Shown: positions 21,114-32,358 of the stretch, one piece after another
How positions within the stretch are numbered: position 1 is the stretch's first letter
Layout of the letters: each line of letters begins with the position of its first letter
Assembly (NCBI GenBank): GCA_008828725.1
Contig: MEHQ01001197.1
Coordinates: 124,001-188,000 of the forward strand
Reading direction: 5' to 3'
DNA length: 64,000 nucleotides
DNA from: Saccharina japonica
Lineage: Eukaryota; Sar; Phaeophyceae; Laminariales; Laminariaceae
Translations under genes and position numbers: made by a program
The notes under the pieces: generated by a model
What the model was told of the DNA's origin: nothing
Seen by the model: the letters and a program-made list of their open reading frames with translations, nothing else
The model's database searches: none

Positions 21114-21151
21114 AGCTAACCATTCACGGACAACGCGCCAAATTACTCACA
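20262..21151 (+). promoter_or_regulatory. Upstream region and leader of copy B
   Basis: Homologous to 11611-12420 and 62160-62950. It includes CTGAGGCAAATATCTGACTC near 20930, an upstream ATG at 20955 opening MASQAFMQNPGYFFN, a (GA)n tract at 21075-21111 and CCATTCACGGACAACGCGCC just before the start. The upstream ATG frame is conserved in A2 and C2 over its first residues, which could point to translational control or an alternative leader. Confidence 0.5.
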
Positions 21152-22761
21152 ATGATCGCAACCAACGCTGCTGCCGGCAACAACAACCCCGCCAGCCGTA
21201 AGCGCGGGAACACGGCTTTCATCACAGAGGTGAGAACATATCATCATACACTTGAGATAGGACTGATGTTGTGTTCGCGTGGCTGCTCTCTGTTGAATGC
21301 GGCAGAGGCGCGCCTATTTCTATATACTTTGAAGTCCGAAACGTGCGCTTCGCGCGCGGTGCGTGGAGCAGGGGGGGAGAGTGGATATGGCGCACCCTGT
21401 CTCGGCATGGCTTGGCGCTCTCTCTCCCGTTTTCGCTTGGAGGGAGCATCGAGAACGCCATGTGGTCAGACGCCGATTTATGAATTGGGCTCATTCGAAT
21501 GGCTGCCGGAGACCCTAGCTTTGCCGTTGCGTTTGAAGTTTTAGTGGTGGTTGATCCTGACTTGAGTTTGAAAATACTTGAGCGTTGTTGCAGTTCGTGT
21601 ATCGTACATACGAGTAGGATTCTCTCTGAGTGGCGGGTTGAGTTACGCTGATGGAGCGCAAGCTCAAGTGAACCTCGACAACCCACGTAGTGCTTTGCAC
21701 AGCAGTTAGTTGCTCTGGCCGCCTGCCTCTACTCCGACCGTGATTGCTTGATGCCGTTGAAGTGCGCTCTGTTTGTTTACGCCTTGCCGTAGAAAATGAC
21801 ACACACAGCAGTTCAAACAATTTTCAAAAATCGTCTTTCCAAGTTCAAGATCAAGTGTGGTCGATTTTTCGAAAGCTAGAACCGGCCTCCACCTCCGCCC
21901 CTCCCCGAGTCTGCCCCCGCCCCTCATCGTAACCATCCGTCTAAACTCAAAGCATCCTTGGCCTCCACAACTCATTCCTTTTCGTTGCATTTGCCGAGGC
22001 AGGTGCCTACTCAGAACAACCAGTCTGCTGCCGCTGCCGCGAAAGCAGACGCCAAAAAAGAACTCGCCGCGATCCAGCAGCGCCTTAAGCCCGTCATCGC
22101 CCAAGCAGACCACGAGGCCATCATCGTTCGGGAGATAAGGCAAACTCTTATGAAAATCAAGTCCCAGAAGACCCGCGCCATCGGGGTTGCTGCTAAGTGG
22201 GAGCACGCAAAACACATGGCGAGCCAAGCCATGGAGGTCGCGCGCGCAGAGGAGAGCGCGGCGCAAAGGAGGGCCGACGGCTGCAGCCTCCCCCGCCGGA
22301 TGTTTCAATGCATCATGGCCAGGTTGGAGGCCGAACCCCTGCTCGACGTGGAGAAGGCGACGCTGGTGATGGACAAGGCGGAGCAGGTGTACACCTTCAC
22401 GAGGGAAGAGGCCCGAGCTGCCCGGGAGGAGGTGGATAACATACAACGGGAAGAGAGGGCGACAAAGTTGCTCCTGCGGAACGCGGGTCGGGCCCTCCTC
22501 AGGACCGGGAAAATATATTTCGCTCTCGATATCGCAGCTGATAGAGCTGAGGAGCGCACGGGTCACGCGGCAGCCGCGGTGGAGACGCGTCGCCACTGGG
22601 GAGAAGTCTACACGCGCTGGGGAGGGGACAAGATGGACCCGCTGCCTGCTACTGCGGAATTGGCGGCAAGTGTGGGGGACAGTTTCATCGACGACCAGGT
22701 GGGGAACGGAACATACCAGTCTGTAGTAGTTCGATGCCGCACACAGCACACCTTGCAGTAG
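21152..22761 (+). CDS. Ala-rich helical (coiled-coil-like) protein, unknown family, copy B
   Basis: Two exons, 21152-21229 (26 codons, MIATNAAAGNNNPASRKRGN to ITE) and 22003-22761, joined in phase 0 across a 773-bp intron with donor GAG|GTGAGAAC and acceptor GAGGCAG|GTG. The product is about 278 residues. Exon 2 begins VPTQNNQSAAAAAKADAKKE and is almost wholly helical, rich in Ala, Glu, Arg and Lys, with heptad-like spacing; there is no signal peptide or membrane segment. It aligns along its length with copy C (shared landmarks: ARAEE/ALAQE, EAEPLLDVEKA/EAGPRANAEKA, MDPL..A..LA). Function is unknown. Copy B is much diverged from A and C, so the family is older than the latest duplication. A 60-nt stretch at 22699-22758 has intron-like ends but keeps the frame. 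Confidence 0.65.
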
Positions 22762-24092
22762 AACATTGCGTATACACTCGTACATTGTATTTAGTATGAC
22801 GTGCCTCTGGCTGGTTGGTACTTTTATGTCAGGTGTACTGCTAGAGTCAGACCCTGAACTCCCTGAACCCTACTATTGTATAGACAGTGCTAATAGTATC
22901 ATAGGAACGATGTTTCGTTTTTTGTTTTCAGGGCAGCTTCCCGTCCTCGTCGCGTGTTCACGCGTGTTCATGTTTGCGTCAGGCTATGCTAGGACCGTTT
23001 TTTCTACTATTTTCATTTTCTTTCGTTCGTTCTTCACGTTATTTCTTTCTTTCCAATGAATTTCTTTGTATAGTTTTTCTTCCTCCTTCTCTCCTGCGAT
23101 TTGGCTGGTTTGCTGGCTTGTGTAATGTTCTGTTTTTCGTATGCAGTACGTTGGAGACCTATTTGTTTTCTCTCCTTACTACTGTACTTGCGATGTTTAC
23201 TATCTCTGTCTCGTATATAGTTTTCGACACCACAGAGCTTGTATCTGACAACTATTAGGATAAAAAATATGCATGGACACTGGGTTTGCTGGGTGTCGAT
23301 GGATGGAAAGAACGGTTTAGTGCGAAGAACACACACACAGATGGCAGTCTCTAAATGTCCTTCTATGAATACCATTCAACCTCCGTTAGTATTAAAATTG
23401 ATTTTCCACAGGGCTGGGCTGTTGGATACCGGCACCTAATAATAGTTAGTACCTGGGGTACCTGTGCGTATTTACAGAAAGTATCGTACATTAAACGTCA
23501 TGCGTGTTCTGGGTGATGGGTTATATATACGAGGTATTGCTGTGGACATGCGTGTGACTCTCACGCCACCCGTGCATCACAATGTACATCGCGCCTGACA
23601 CACGCCCTTTGCCTCCCACTCCCGAACTGCTCTGTCCGTGTCTACTGCTTCATTTCCGCCCTTGCCTGTATGCACGTGCTGTACGTATCATATGCATTTG
23701 CAACAGGTGGCGCCCAAGGCAGAGAGGCCCAAGCATTAAGAGGGCTGTCATCTTCATCCTCGCCTACAGCAACAGGGCACTGTGTACAGCATCAGCAGCA
23801 CGTCTTCGCTGGCCAGGGTCGCCCGCCCAGGGTGTATACACATACATGTGCTGTGCGGGATTCTGTAGCCGGTGCGATGAGTGATGAGTTAACCTGCCCT
23901 GCTTGCGGGGATGGGTGGAGCGATAACTATTACTATCGTACTTATTAGTAGTATAAAAGTCATGCCTTGACGCGTTTCGGGCAGGTGGAGCAATAGCAAC
24001 CCCTGATAGTGTGACATGGTAGAGAAAGCGATGTGGAGAGGTGATTGGTGATGCGGATTGGTGGTGCTGCGGGTGTGTTTGCGTATGTCTAG
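22762..24092. other. Unit B spacer lacking the SINE pair
   Basis: Homologous to 1319-4080 in parts, but about 1.4 kb shorter because the MITE, both SINEs and some flanking sequence are missing. No gene seen. It serves as the near-empty comparison for those insertions. Confidence 0.6.
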
Positions 24093-24829
24093 GCTGTGCA
24101 AAACCAACCGTCCCCACGTTTGCCACCGAATACTACGGGGAGTTCCTGTCGTAGTCCGAGACGCGCGATAAGGTGGTGGTGGTGGTGGTGAGGGCGCGTA
24201 TGATAGATGCAGTTTATGAGCTCCAAACTCGTTGAGTTGTTGGTGCTTGTTGAGGCACAAACCGCGCGTGTGTGCGGCTCGTTAGACAACCCGATACCCG
24301 CTGCAGCTGTGCCGTACTGCTGCTTTGTTGGTGTGTGCCCTTTTGCGAAGGCGGGTTGGGGGGGAAATATTGAGTGGGTGTCGTTGTTTTGTCTGACAGG
24401 CCGTGTCAGGTTTATTTTGCTTTTTTGTAACAAGCGTGATGAGGTAAGCGCGGCTATTTTTACAGTGTTTTGTAAGAGAGCCGGTTGAGGCTTGCCGAGG
24501 GGGCTTGCGTGAAGGCGTCAGCTCGCCCCCGGTTATATTGTGGGGGAAATGTACGCAGCAGCCAAGCCAATATAATAAATACCGAAAAAACGTTGATTGC
24601 TGTACGCCTACGCAACGACCCCCCTCGCGGCCACGTTTTTTCGGTACTTTTGTATATGCCGACTTATGACTCGTGCTGCATACATTGCCCCCTCAAGATG
24701 CAGCACCGCGCAATACGTACAGTAGTCTGTTAGTCCGTAGTTGTTGTTAAGGCCCTGAAGGATTATAATACATTTCCCGGTACGACCGTCACGAGTGTGC
24801 GGCAATAGTAGTATGTGGTGAACGTTGTT

Positions 24830-25680
24830 GTCTAGCCAGGTTCTCCTCTATAACCTAAGTAGTCGAACCGCAGTCAGGGTACAGATGTGTGATTCCGCTT
24901 CGCTTTGCGGGTGGTGCATCACAGTATCTTTCTCGGGCAGTAAGCGTGTTTACGAAAGGGGCGAGAGGTAGGGTGGGGGGGGGGGGGGCGGGGGATTTGT
25001 GTTGAAGCTATTGACTTAAAGCAAAAACAGTGCAACTAAATTTACCAAAATTAGAAAAAATGTGTCCTTTTGTGCAAGTGGAGGTGTGTGGTATAGTATA
25101 GTGCAGTCAGTACGGATTGGTAATTTTGTTCTCCAAAGAGGTTACATTTTAGGGGCCAGTCGTTTTGCTGCAGCCAGGGTATAACTACAGTAGTTAGTAC
25201 TGTGTGATGCCGCCCTTTGGTTCCGGGTGTTCCACTGCAGTTTCTCACACGTTCGCCAAGCGTGCTTTTGGAGAGGACCGGGCTGGCGGGGGGGGGGGGG
25301 GGGGGGGGGGGGGAGGGGGTATGTGTGGAAGTTAGATGTCTGGAAGCCAAACTTTTACGAAAACAAATAAACTCAAATAACTTTACCAAGTAACAAAAAA
25401 TACTGTGTCAATGTTTGCTAGTGACGTGTGGTAGGTACGTAATGGAACTGTTTGTCCAACGAGGTTTCCTTTCGGGGGCCAGTCGTACCGCAGCCAAGGG
25501 AGTTCCGTCGTGCATCACCGCCGTAGTTTTGGGGATCGGTACTGCAGTATTATTGTGCATCGGCAGGAAGCGTGTTTTTTGGGGGGAGGGCGGTTGTATG
25601 TGTGGTTGAAACTGCTTTGAATAACAGAGCTTTACACCAAAACAAATGTGTGTCGAGTTTTATGTAGTGATGAGAAATAC
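24830..25680. repeat. ~300-bp tandem repeat, three copies (unit B)
   Basis: Same three-copy arrangement as 4830-5690, anchored by GCAGTCAGGGTA, GCAGCCAGGGTA and GCAGCCAAGGGA. The poly-G run at about 25288-25312 is long enough that its length is uncertain. Confidence 0.72.
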
Positions 25681-26359
25681 CCACTCACCAGTGCAGTGTG
25701 CCCCAATAGCACTTGGCTTATCAATACCCTGGGAATAGGTATGCACACTCACTCGTAGATTGAGAACAAGGTGTGCATATGATAGCCCTGAGCGATATCG
25801 ATCGGTTTGGAATTGGATCGGTTCAGTTGGCGTTAGAGCACCAGTCGGTGAGCCGTGGTCAGCACTGGCTGGCAAGTCCAGCCCTCACTTAGGATTTACT
25901 CTTCCTGAAGTCTGCTTGTTGAATTGTACCAGACATGCCCCCAATGTTTCGTCTGTAAGCTTCAGCTTGGGGGAACTTTTTGGATTTTTGCAGCTTTTAT
26001 GTGCGAGGTTGGGCGTGGAGCGTGGGGCGAAGCAATGGCGAGCAATTTGGTGTACAACACGTTGTCTCTTGCACGTCGCCGTGTTATGAGAGCTGGTTTT
26101 CGGCGTGTAGGGTTAACCTCGCTCGTTAACTTTGCGTGGCATTGTGCGCGACTATAGTAGATAAAATATGTTTTGTCGGTGTGTCCAGTTGCACCAGGTG
26201 GGCCAGGTAAGGTGTGTTGATGTTGGTGTGTGCCAGGTGTGTGCTAGGTCCTTTGTGTCGAATATGGCGATAGCCAGCCCCGTGATGGTTTGGTCTGGGT
26301 CAGAAAATAATTAATGAAAAGTTTCCAGTTCAACCTTCCTGACTTCGGTATATATATCG

Positions 26360-27715
26360 AAATGGGCCCGGCGCGCAGCATGAGACTACAAATTATGATG
26401 AGCCGTTTTTGTCTATGGGCAAAAAGCAAGAAAAGTCTCTTCGATGCGCGGTGCGTATATACAGGCTTCCATTTCATTCTCTTATTTGTACCAGGTATGT
26501 ATGTATGTGCTTTTTGTCATCGCTTGCAACATCAAACTACAAATTGTGATGAGCCATTTTGACGTGATGGCAAAAAGTTACAAAAATAATCTTCAATGCG
26601 GGGTGTGTATATACAGGCGTCCATTTCATTGTCTAACTTGTACCAGGTACAGGCTGGTTCAATCTTATCACCCCAAATATATTAAGTATCCAATGTCAAC
26701 GCTGTTTGTTTTAGGTAGAACCTGAAATTTGTTGCTCCTGTTCTATGAACTTCTCCAGCCCGTTACCGGTTGTGTATTTTCTTGTTTTTTCCCCAGATGG
26801 TTTTCGCTTCGTAGTTTTTTGGGATGTTTGGGTCTTAAGAGATCCAAATTTCCCGTCGGAAAAAAAACATTCGTCAACGGCTTGACAAGGGCTCATATAA
26901 AATGTGTGTCAAATTTCAGGGTCAATATCCCATAAACGGCGTGGAACATTGGACTTTTGTGCGGTTAAAGTTGAAAAAATAGACGCTGCCTCGTGTTCAC
27001 TTAGCTGCAGTATAGGATCAACTTTTAAAAGTTGAAAAAAATAGACGCTGTCTCGTGTTTACTTAGCTGCAGTATAGGATCAACTTTTACCGTTACAAAT
27101 GACTTGATATTGAGGTCCCCTACAGAATCAGTTCTTCGACTTTTTGCCCGAAACTTTTTACAGGCATGCCTGGTAGTGCACCTCGAATCGGTTCGTTCGG
27201 AAAAAAAAAATGGGGAAAAAAACTATTTCTTCGTACGGAGACAGACGCCTGACTATTATTGTATTGACCTTTGTGAAGGGCTCTGGTTGGTCGGGGCACA
27301 ATTTCGCCTCTAGCACCAGCTGTAGGGCCTTACAAAATAAACGGCCCTTGTAACCCTCTTTCGCCGTTCTTTACGGTCAGTGATACCAAGTTTGTGACGC
27401 TCAAGTGGATATTGCGATCGGATTTCATTCGTGGCTGACAACTTTTGGCGTGATAAGCTTGATTTGAACCAGCTCGTATTCTACGTACACTTTTTGTCGT
27501 CGCTTGCAACGTCAGACTACAAATTATGATGAGTCGTTTTTTTCTTCTAGCAAAAAGTTAGAAAAATAAAACAAAAATCTTTTCAATGCGGGGTGCGTAC
27601 AGGTTTCCATTCCACTATATAATATCGGTATCTGGTAATTTGTATGTATACCTCTGCTGTCTGCATTTTTTTGTCGTCGCTTGCATAATTGATAACGGGA
27701 CCTGTGAATGTCTGA
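26360..27715. repeat. ~135-bp tandem repeat array (unit B)
   Basis: Copies near 26370, 26510 and, after the inserted element, 27500. The shared blocks are those of unit A, and TACCAGGTA lies at 26489-26497 and 26641-26649. Confidence 0.7.
26650..27482. mobile_element. Non-autonomous TIR element, AGCTGGTTCAA ends (unit B)
   Basis: Orthologous to 6647-7505: same ends and same position after TACCAGGTA, and near-identical over the right two thirds, including the ~60-bp internal duplication. Confidence 0.7.
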
Positions 27716-28282
27716 TTTCCACAAACCCAACCCGGCGCCGAAAGAAGCGGACAGGCTTGCGCTTGCTTGCGCATGGGACCCGCTTAGTCGAAACCCGTCT
27801 CGACTTGGCCCTGGTCATCGTGCTGCAGTCTTTATGGTGCTTTTGCTGCTGTGTGTTTTGGATGCGAGCGGAACCAGTTTTTCATTTACTTTTATTAATT
27901 CGAACACACACGGCCTACGGCAAGTATAAGGCAGGCAACCTTGCCTCGTCACCACTCTATGATACTACAGCAGTAGACTACACCAACTCATCGCCCCAAA
28001 TGTTGGGGGATATCGTGCTCTTCTGCGAAAATGCAAAGGCTGCTTGCTCGCCCAATCAACGGAAGCACATCATCTCCTATGCCGAGCGAGTCTTCAAACA
28101 AAATATTCCGCACCCAGCACACAAAAATCAAGATAAAAACGCTACAATCCACATATTGCACACCTCTCAACGGCCAAGCGAGAATTTTATCAGCACACGC
28201 ACACGCAAATAGAGCTGGCATGGGCCCGCCACCACGGTCCGACACGCTTCCGTTAACCACTATGAATCAATCAACCGGCTTT

Positions 28283-28465
28283 CCGTGGAACCGTAGGCAT
28301 GGAAATCACGCCAAGAAATACTACCGACGGCATGGAAATAACGCCTAAAGCATACTACCGACGGCATGAAAATCGCACCGGCGGCGTGAAAACCACGCCA
28401 AGAACATAATACCGGCGGCATGAAAACCTCACCGGGGACACCAAACCGACAGCATGAAAACCAAG
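28283..28465. repeat. ~34-bp minisatellite (unit B, about 5 copies)
   Basis: Same repeat as 8300-8580 with fewer copies. Confidence 0.82.
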
Positions 28466-28993
28466 GCCGGGAGAATACAAGATGGTGGCGCCCATTATCA
28501 GGCGCCCCAGTCCCCCTTTTCTTTGGCTACCTATACGACCTATACCCCACCAACTACTCCAAGCCCACCCCACCGAGTCCGCACACCGTTACACTTCCCG
28601 ATACATTCGGCAGGCAGACAGGCAAGCAAGCAGACGAGCAAGGAATCAGACAGACCCCCACCCGCACGCACGCACGCGCCAGCTGTTCGAAAACCAGCAG
28701 AGGAGGAACCGACGGCGCATCTAAAACAACTATACATACAACCTAGAGACAAGAGACAAGAGAAAATGATGCTGGTGTCGGGACTTGGGGGAAGAAAACA
28801 TGCTTTCACGCGAAGCTGAATCTCGACCAAGCCAAACCCACACCCACCCACCCACCCACCCACCCGACCCAACCCGCGCCCTTTGATTCTGACCTATGAT
28901 ATAAGGCGCCCCCCACCCCCTCCCCTCTCGCCCAAAGAGAAAAATCCAAACCAACAACAAAAGGACAAGCTGCTATATACCAGAAATGCCACC

Positions 28994-29317
28994 CTACGAG
29001 ACAGCGTAGCTCTGAGCCCCGTGCCTCGCAGGCGGGGGGCTCGAGTGAGCCTGGATGTTTGTGCCGTGTCGGTCCACCCAGCTCTTGAGGTCGTTCTCGG
29101 CGAACTGCTGGGACGGCGGGAACAGCTCCTCGTCCACCACGAAGCACTGCAGGATGGTGGTGATGGGCATCCCGTACACCGAGGTGATCATCTTGCCCGT
29201 GTAGTACGCCAGCACCGCCGTCATTATCGTGGGCCCCACGATGGAGTTCAGCTTCGACCGGATGTTGGATTCCATCGCGAAGTACGCGCAGACGGTGGTC
29301 ACGGCGGTCACGAAAAG
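28994..29317 (-). pseudogene. CTL/SLC44 C-terminal exon, unit B
   Basis: Same 324-nt exon and phase as 9117-9440, with LFVTAVTTV at the start and AYYTGKMITSVYGMPITTIL before CFVVDEELF. Unit B has no copy of the upstream CTL exon, because its homology to A ends before that point, so this exon is isolated from any visible gene. Confidence 0.68.
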
Positions 29318-29486
29318 CTGAACCAACACAAGCGGCAAGATACGGACAGACGGACAGGAAAAAACGGACGGAGCGCGTTTCGATCGAGGGAGCGAGGGGG
29401 GGGGACAGCGACGAACTTTAGTGTTTTTTTTTTCAGTTTTAGCCACAGTAGTTCAAGTGTGTTACACGTACGAGTACAAATACGTA

Positions 29487-30227
29487 CGAGCTGGGCCAGC
29501 CTTAAAACGGATTTTTCTTGGTGATGCTCTAGCACCGCCACTTTCGCGAGTTAGGATTCCAAAATTGGAAGCATTGATTATGACCTGTTATTGAAGATGC
29601 AAAAAAAAACGTATACGCAAGTTTCTGACCTGGTATAAAAACCGACTTGATGTCGCCGAGATATCCGCGAAGACTCAAAAGTACCAACATTTAGGATTTC
29701 TTACCAGATTATTGATACTAAATTCATGTGACAGCAAAAAAAAAAACACCGTTCCCGATCAACGTGAAGTTCAGTGTACACCATGCTTGAGGCACAAGGA
29801 GACGATCGATGTAAGTTGCATTGCCCAATTTATCATCCATCAAGATATACTTCGTATATCAAGAAAGCGATTCCATACAAAAAACATACAATGCCGAAAA
29901 CGGCAGTATTACTGCGATGCCCCGCTCAATTTTGCAAATTTCGGACTCGTATTTCAACCTCGTATTTTACTCATGCGTGTTAATGGATTCCGAACCATCC
30001 CTTTTTATCTTCCGTCTTTTCACACTAGTTCAAAACCATTTTTATTTTCACGGGTTTTTGGATCGGCCATATCTCCTGGCGGGAAAAAAAAAACAAAAAC
30101 GGGATGGCACCTCAAAGGTCGGTTAGGACATAAACCACACCGTGTAAAAAACTCACGTTAACTACGTATTATTTAGCGGGGCATAGCCCATAGACTGCTC
30201 TGGCAGAGCCTTGGCTGACCCAGCTCC
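29487..30227. mobile_element. Non-autonomous TIR element, GAGCTGGGCCAGCC ends (unit B)
   Basis: Nearly base-for-base identical to 9611-10351 in unit A; a visible change is the length of an A run near 29736. Confidence 0.6.
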
Positions 30228-31058
30228 TAGTCCCCTGGGCTATCTACGTACGGCTAAAAGGTTAAACCAACTTCCTACCCAAACAAATACCTACAGTACA
30301 ACACAGGCACGCCTCGGTAACGGCACGGCGTGAGCTTCCACCGCTACCGTGTAGACCAATAGTTGTGGTCGATCGATCATGGTAATGAGGGTGGGGGGCG
30401 GGGAGAGGCAACGACCTCAAAAGCTTCGAGAGAAGAGCCTGAGCAGGCAGGCAAGGCGCATTTGGTTCACTTGACATAGACGGCGGGTTCGATGAGCGTT
30501 CGTGATGCTGCGAGTACAAACACACCGCTTATATCAAAGAAGGGACGGTTGCAACGAATCCACGCTTCCGCGGGCACTGTTCATACTTCTCGCACCAGGG
30601 GGGGGGGGTGTACTTCATATGCATGCATGGCTGTAGTCGTATGACCATAGACCCTCGCATCCCTACAACGCCGGGACGGAGCACTAAGGGTTTTCATCGA
30701 CCAGACAGACATTGCTAGCACCAAGCGCGAAGCGCCGTGAGGTGTTCGGCGAGTCGAATGAAGTGTGAGCTGCATCCTACTAAGAACCGCGTGTGAGGCA
30801 GACTTGCATATGGATGACAGTTTCAAAGAGTTAATTTAATTTCCGGTGTGGCCACTTCCATAGACAGCAATGGGAGTGCTATGTAACTGCCTCGTGGGTG
30901 CGGTACTCTGTAAGCACTACCTGGTACGTACGTGATACGAACATTCCCCTTGTGCGGAACAAAGGATCTCCACCCCGCACAAATTATCTAAGTCGACCGC
31001 CAGCTGTGATCGCCCGCCCCAAAAAAAAAGGGGGGGGGGGGGGGGGGGGGGGGGGGGA
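30228..31058. other. End of unit B up to the assembly gap
   Basis: No gene seen. From about 30880 it departs from unit A and follows sequence found inverted at 14240-14640. It contains TACCTGGTA at 30918-30926. Confidence 0.55.
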
Positions 31059-31065
31059 NNNNNNN
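31059..31065. other. Assembly gap in poly-A/poly-G
   Basis: Seven N lie between A(9)G(~28)A and A(~12)G(~18). The same A-then-G tract on both sides suggests an unresolved homopolymer or a doubled contig end; the join may be false. Confidence 0.9.
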
Positions 31066-31502
31066 AAAAAAAAAAAGGGGGGGGGGGGGGGGGGTGAGAG
31101 GGGGGGGCGCACGTCCTTTCACTGCTCACTGGCGGCCACGGTCAAGGTCGTGGGGCGGACGGAGTCCGCCGCAGAAACCTTGCACCTGGTATCATGACAA
31201 CTCGGCTATTTTAGTTGCAAGCCTATCACCCACGCTTCGCGCGAGGGGGAGGTGGGAGTATTTTAAACTGTGGTTTAGCAGCCATCAGAGCGAAAGACAC
31301 CTCACGACTTTCATGTCTCGCATGGCCGAACCGGCACGAGGAGGAGGGCGGGGGGTTCTTTCGAATATAGCAGTGGTTTAGAAACGAGCTGCAACCGAAA
31401 CGCCTCACAATTTAATTATCGGCAAGACCTAACAGGCACCAACAACGCCTAAACAAGTGTACGCGTAGTATATAGCCTTATTGCAAATACTCTTAAACCT
31501 AC

Positions 31503-31816
31503 CTAACGTAGAAGCCCCTCCTCCCCCTGCCCCCGCTCCCTTCGTCACACTCGTGTCCCGCCCCCCTTTCCCTCCCTTTCCCGCTAAAAGGGATGCGGAA
31601 ACCCCACCTGACGCTCCTAAGCTGAAGTTTGAAGCCGCCCGCGGCAGCCTCCTTCGTGGTGCGGAGAGCGCCATAGACAAGATAGAGGAACTCCTTTCGA
31701 TCGGGGTGAGCTCGCGGGAAATGATAAGCACAATTGCGGGGATATTTAGGAGCCATCCCCGGATTGCAGGCCTTGCATGTTGGGTTAGGGTTAGACTCAG
31801 ATGTGGAGAGGGCTAG
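31503..31816 (+). CDS. Possible exon, unrecognised
   Basis: An open frame from near an acceptor-like ACGTAG (31505-31510) encodes a Pro-rich start (EAPPPPAPAPFV) followed by a helical stretch (ESAIDKIEELLSIGVSSREM) and a stop at 31816. It could be an upstream exon or a separate small gene; it does not resemble an aspartic-protease propeptide. Confidence 0.25.
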
Positions 31817-32358
31817 CAAACAGCCAATAAGGGGCAAACAATATGTATTTGTATGTAGGGCTTGGCATCAGTAGCAAAGAACAGGTATCGACATGGTTTT
31901 GAGTTTTGAGGTGTAGGCAACAGCAGCATCACAAAGGCACATAACACATAATCCTTGTCCTTCAACTTTGATTTATTTATTTTTTGCCGCTTCTCGTTTC
32001 TTTCAGCCTTGCTTGTGTCTTGCGTCTCAGCACCCCTCTCGACGTTCCTCTCATCATCGTTCTCCTCGCCCTTCCTTTCATGCTTCCTTTCGTGTATTCC
32101 GTACTTTGTTTTTTCTTCCTTCTCCCTTTTTTCCCTCCCTTTCGATACACTGTACCTCTCGCTCTTTTCTTCGGTATCCCTCTAATCCTTCCTCTCTATG
32201 CTCCTCCCACCCTCTGTTCGTTCTCCCTTTCGTCGCTCCTTTCGTCAATGCTCTCGCCCCCTCCCGCTCTGCCTTCCCTTCCTTGCGTTCGTATATATGT
32301 CATACGTGTTGCATAATATTTGCCTGGCGTCCTTGCTTCGATTGTTTGGCTGGAACAG

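Larger units (their letters stand above)
19010..31018 (+). repeat. Array unit B (segmental duplication)
   Basis: Head (19010-20260) matches 48055-49300. The gene (21152-22761), spacer, tandem repeats, TIR elements and CTL exon follow in the same order as in A and C. The SINE pair is absent. It ends in a part (30600-31018) also found inverted at 14240-14640, just before the N run. Confidence 0.88.
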
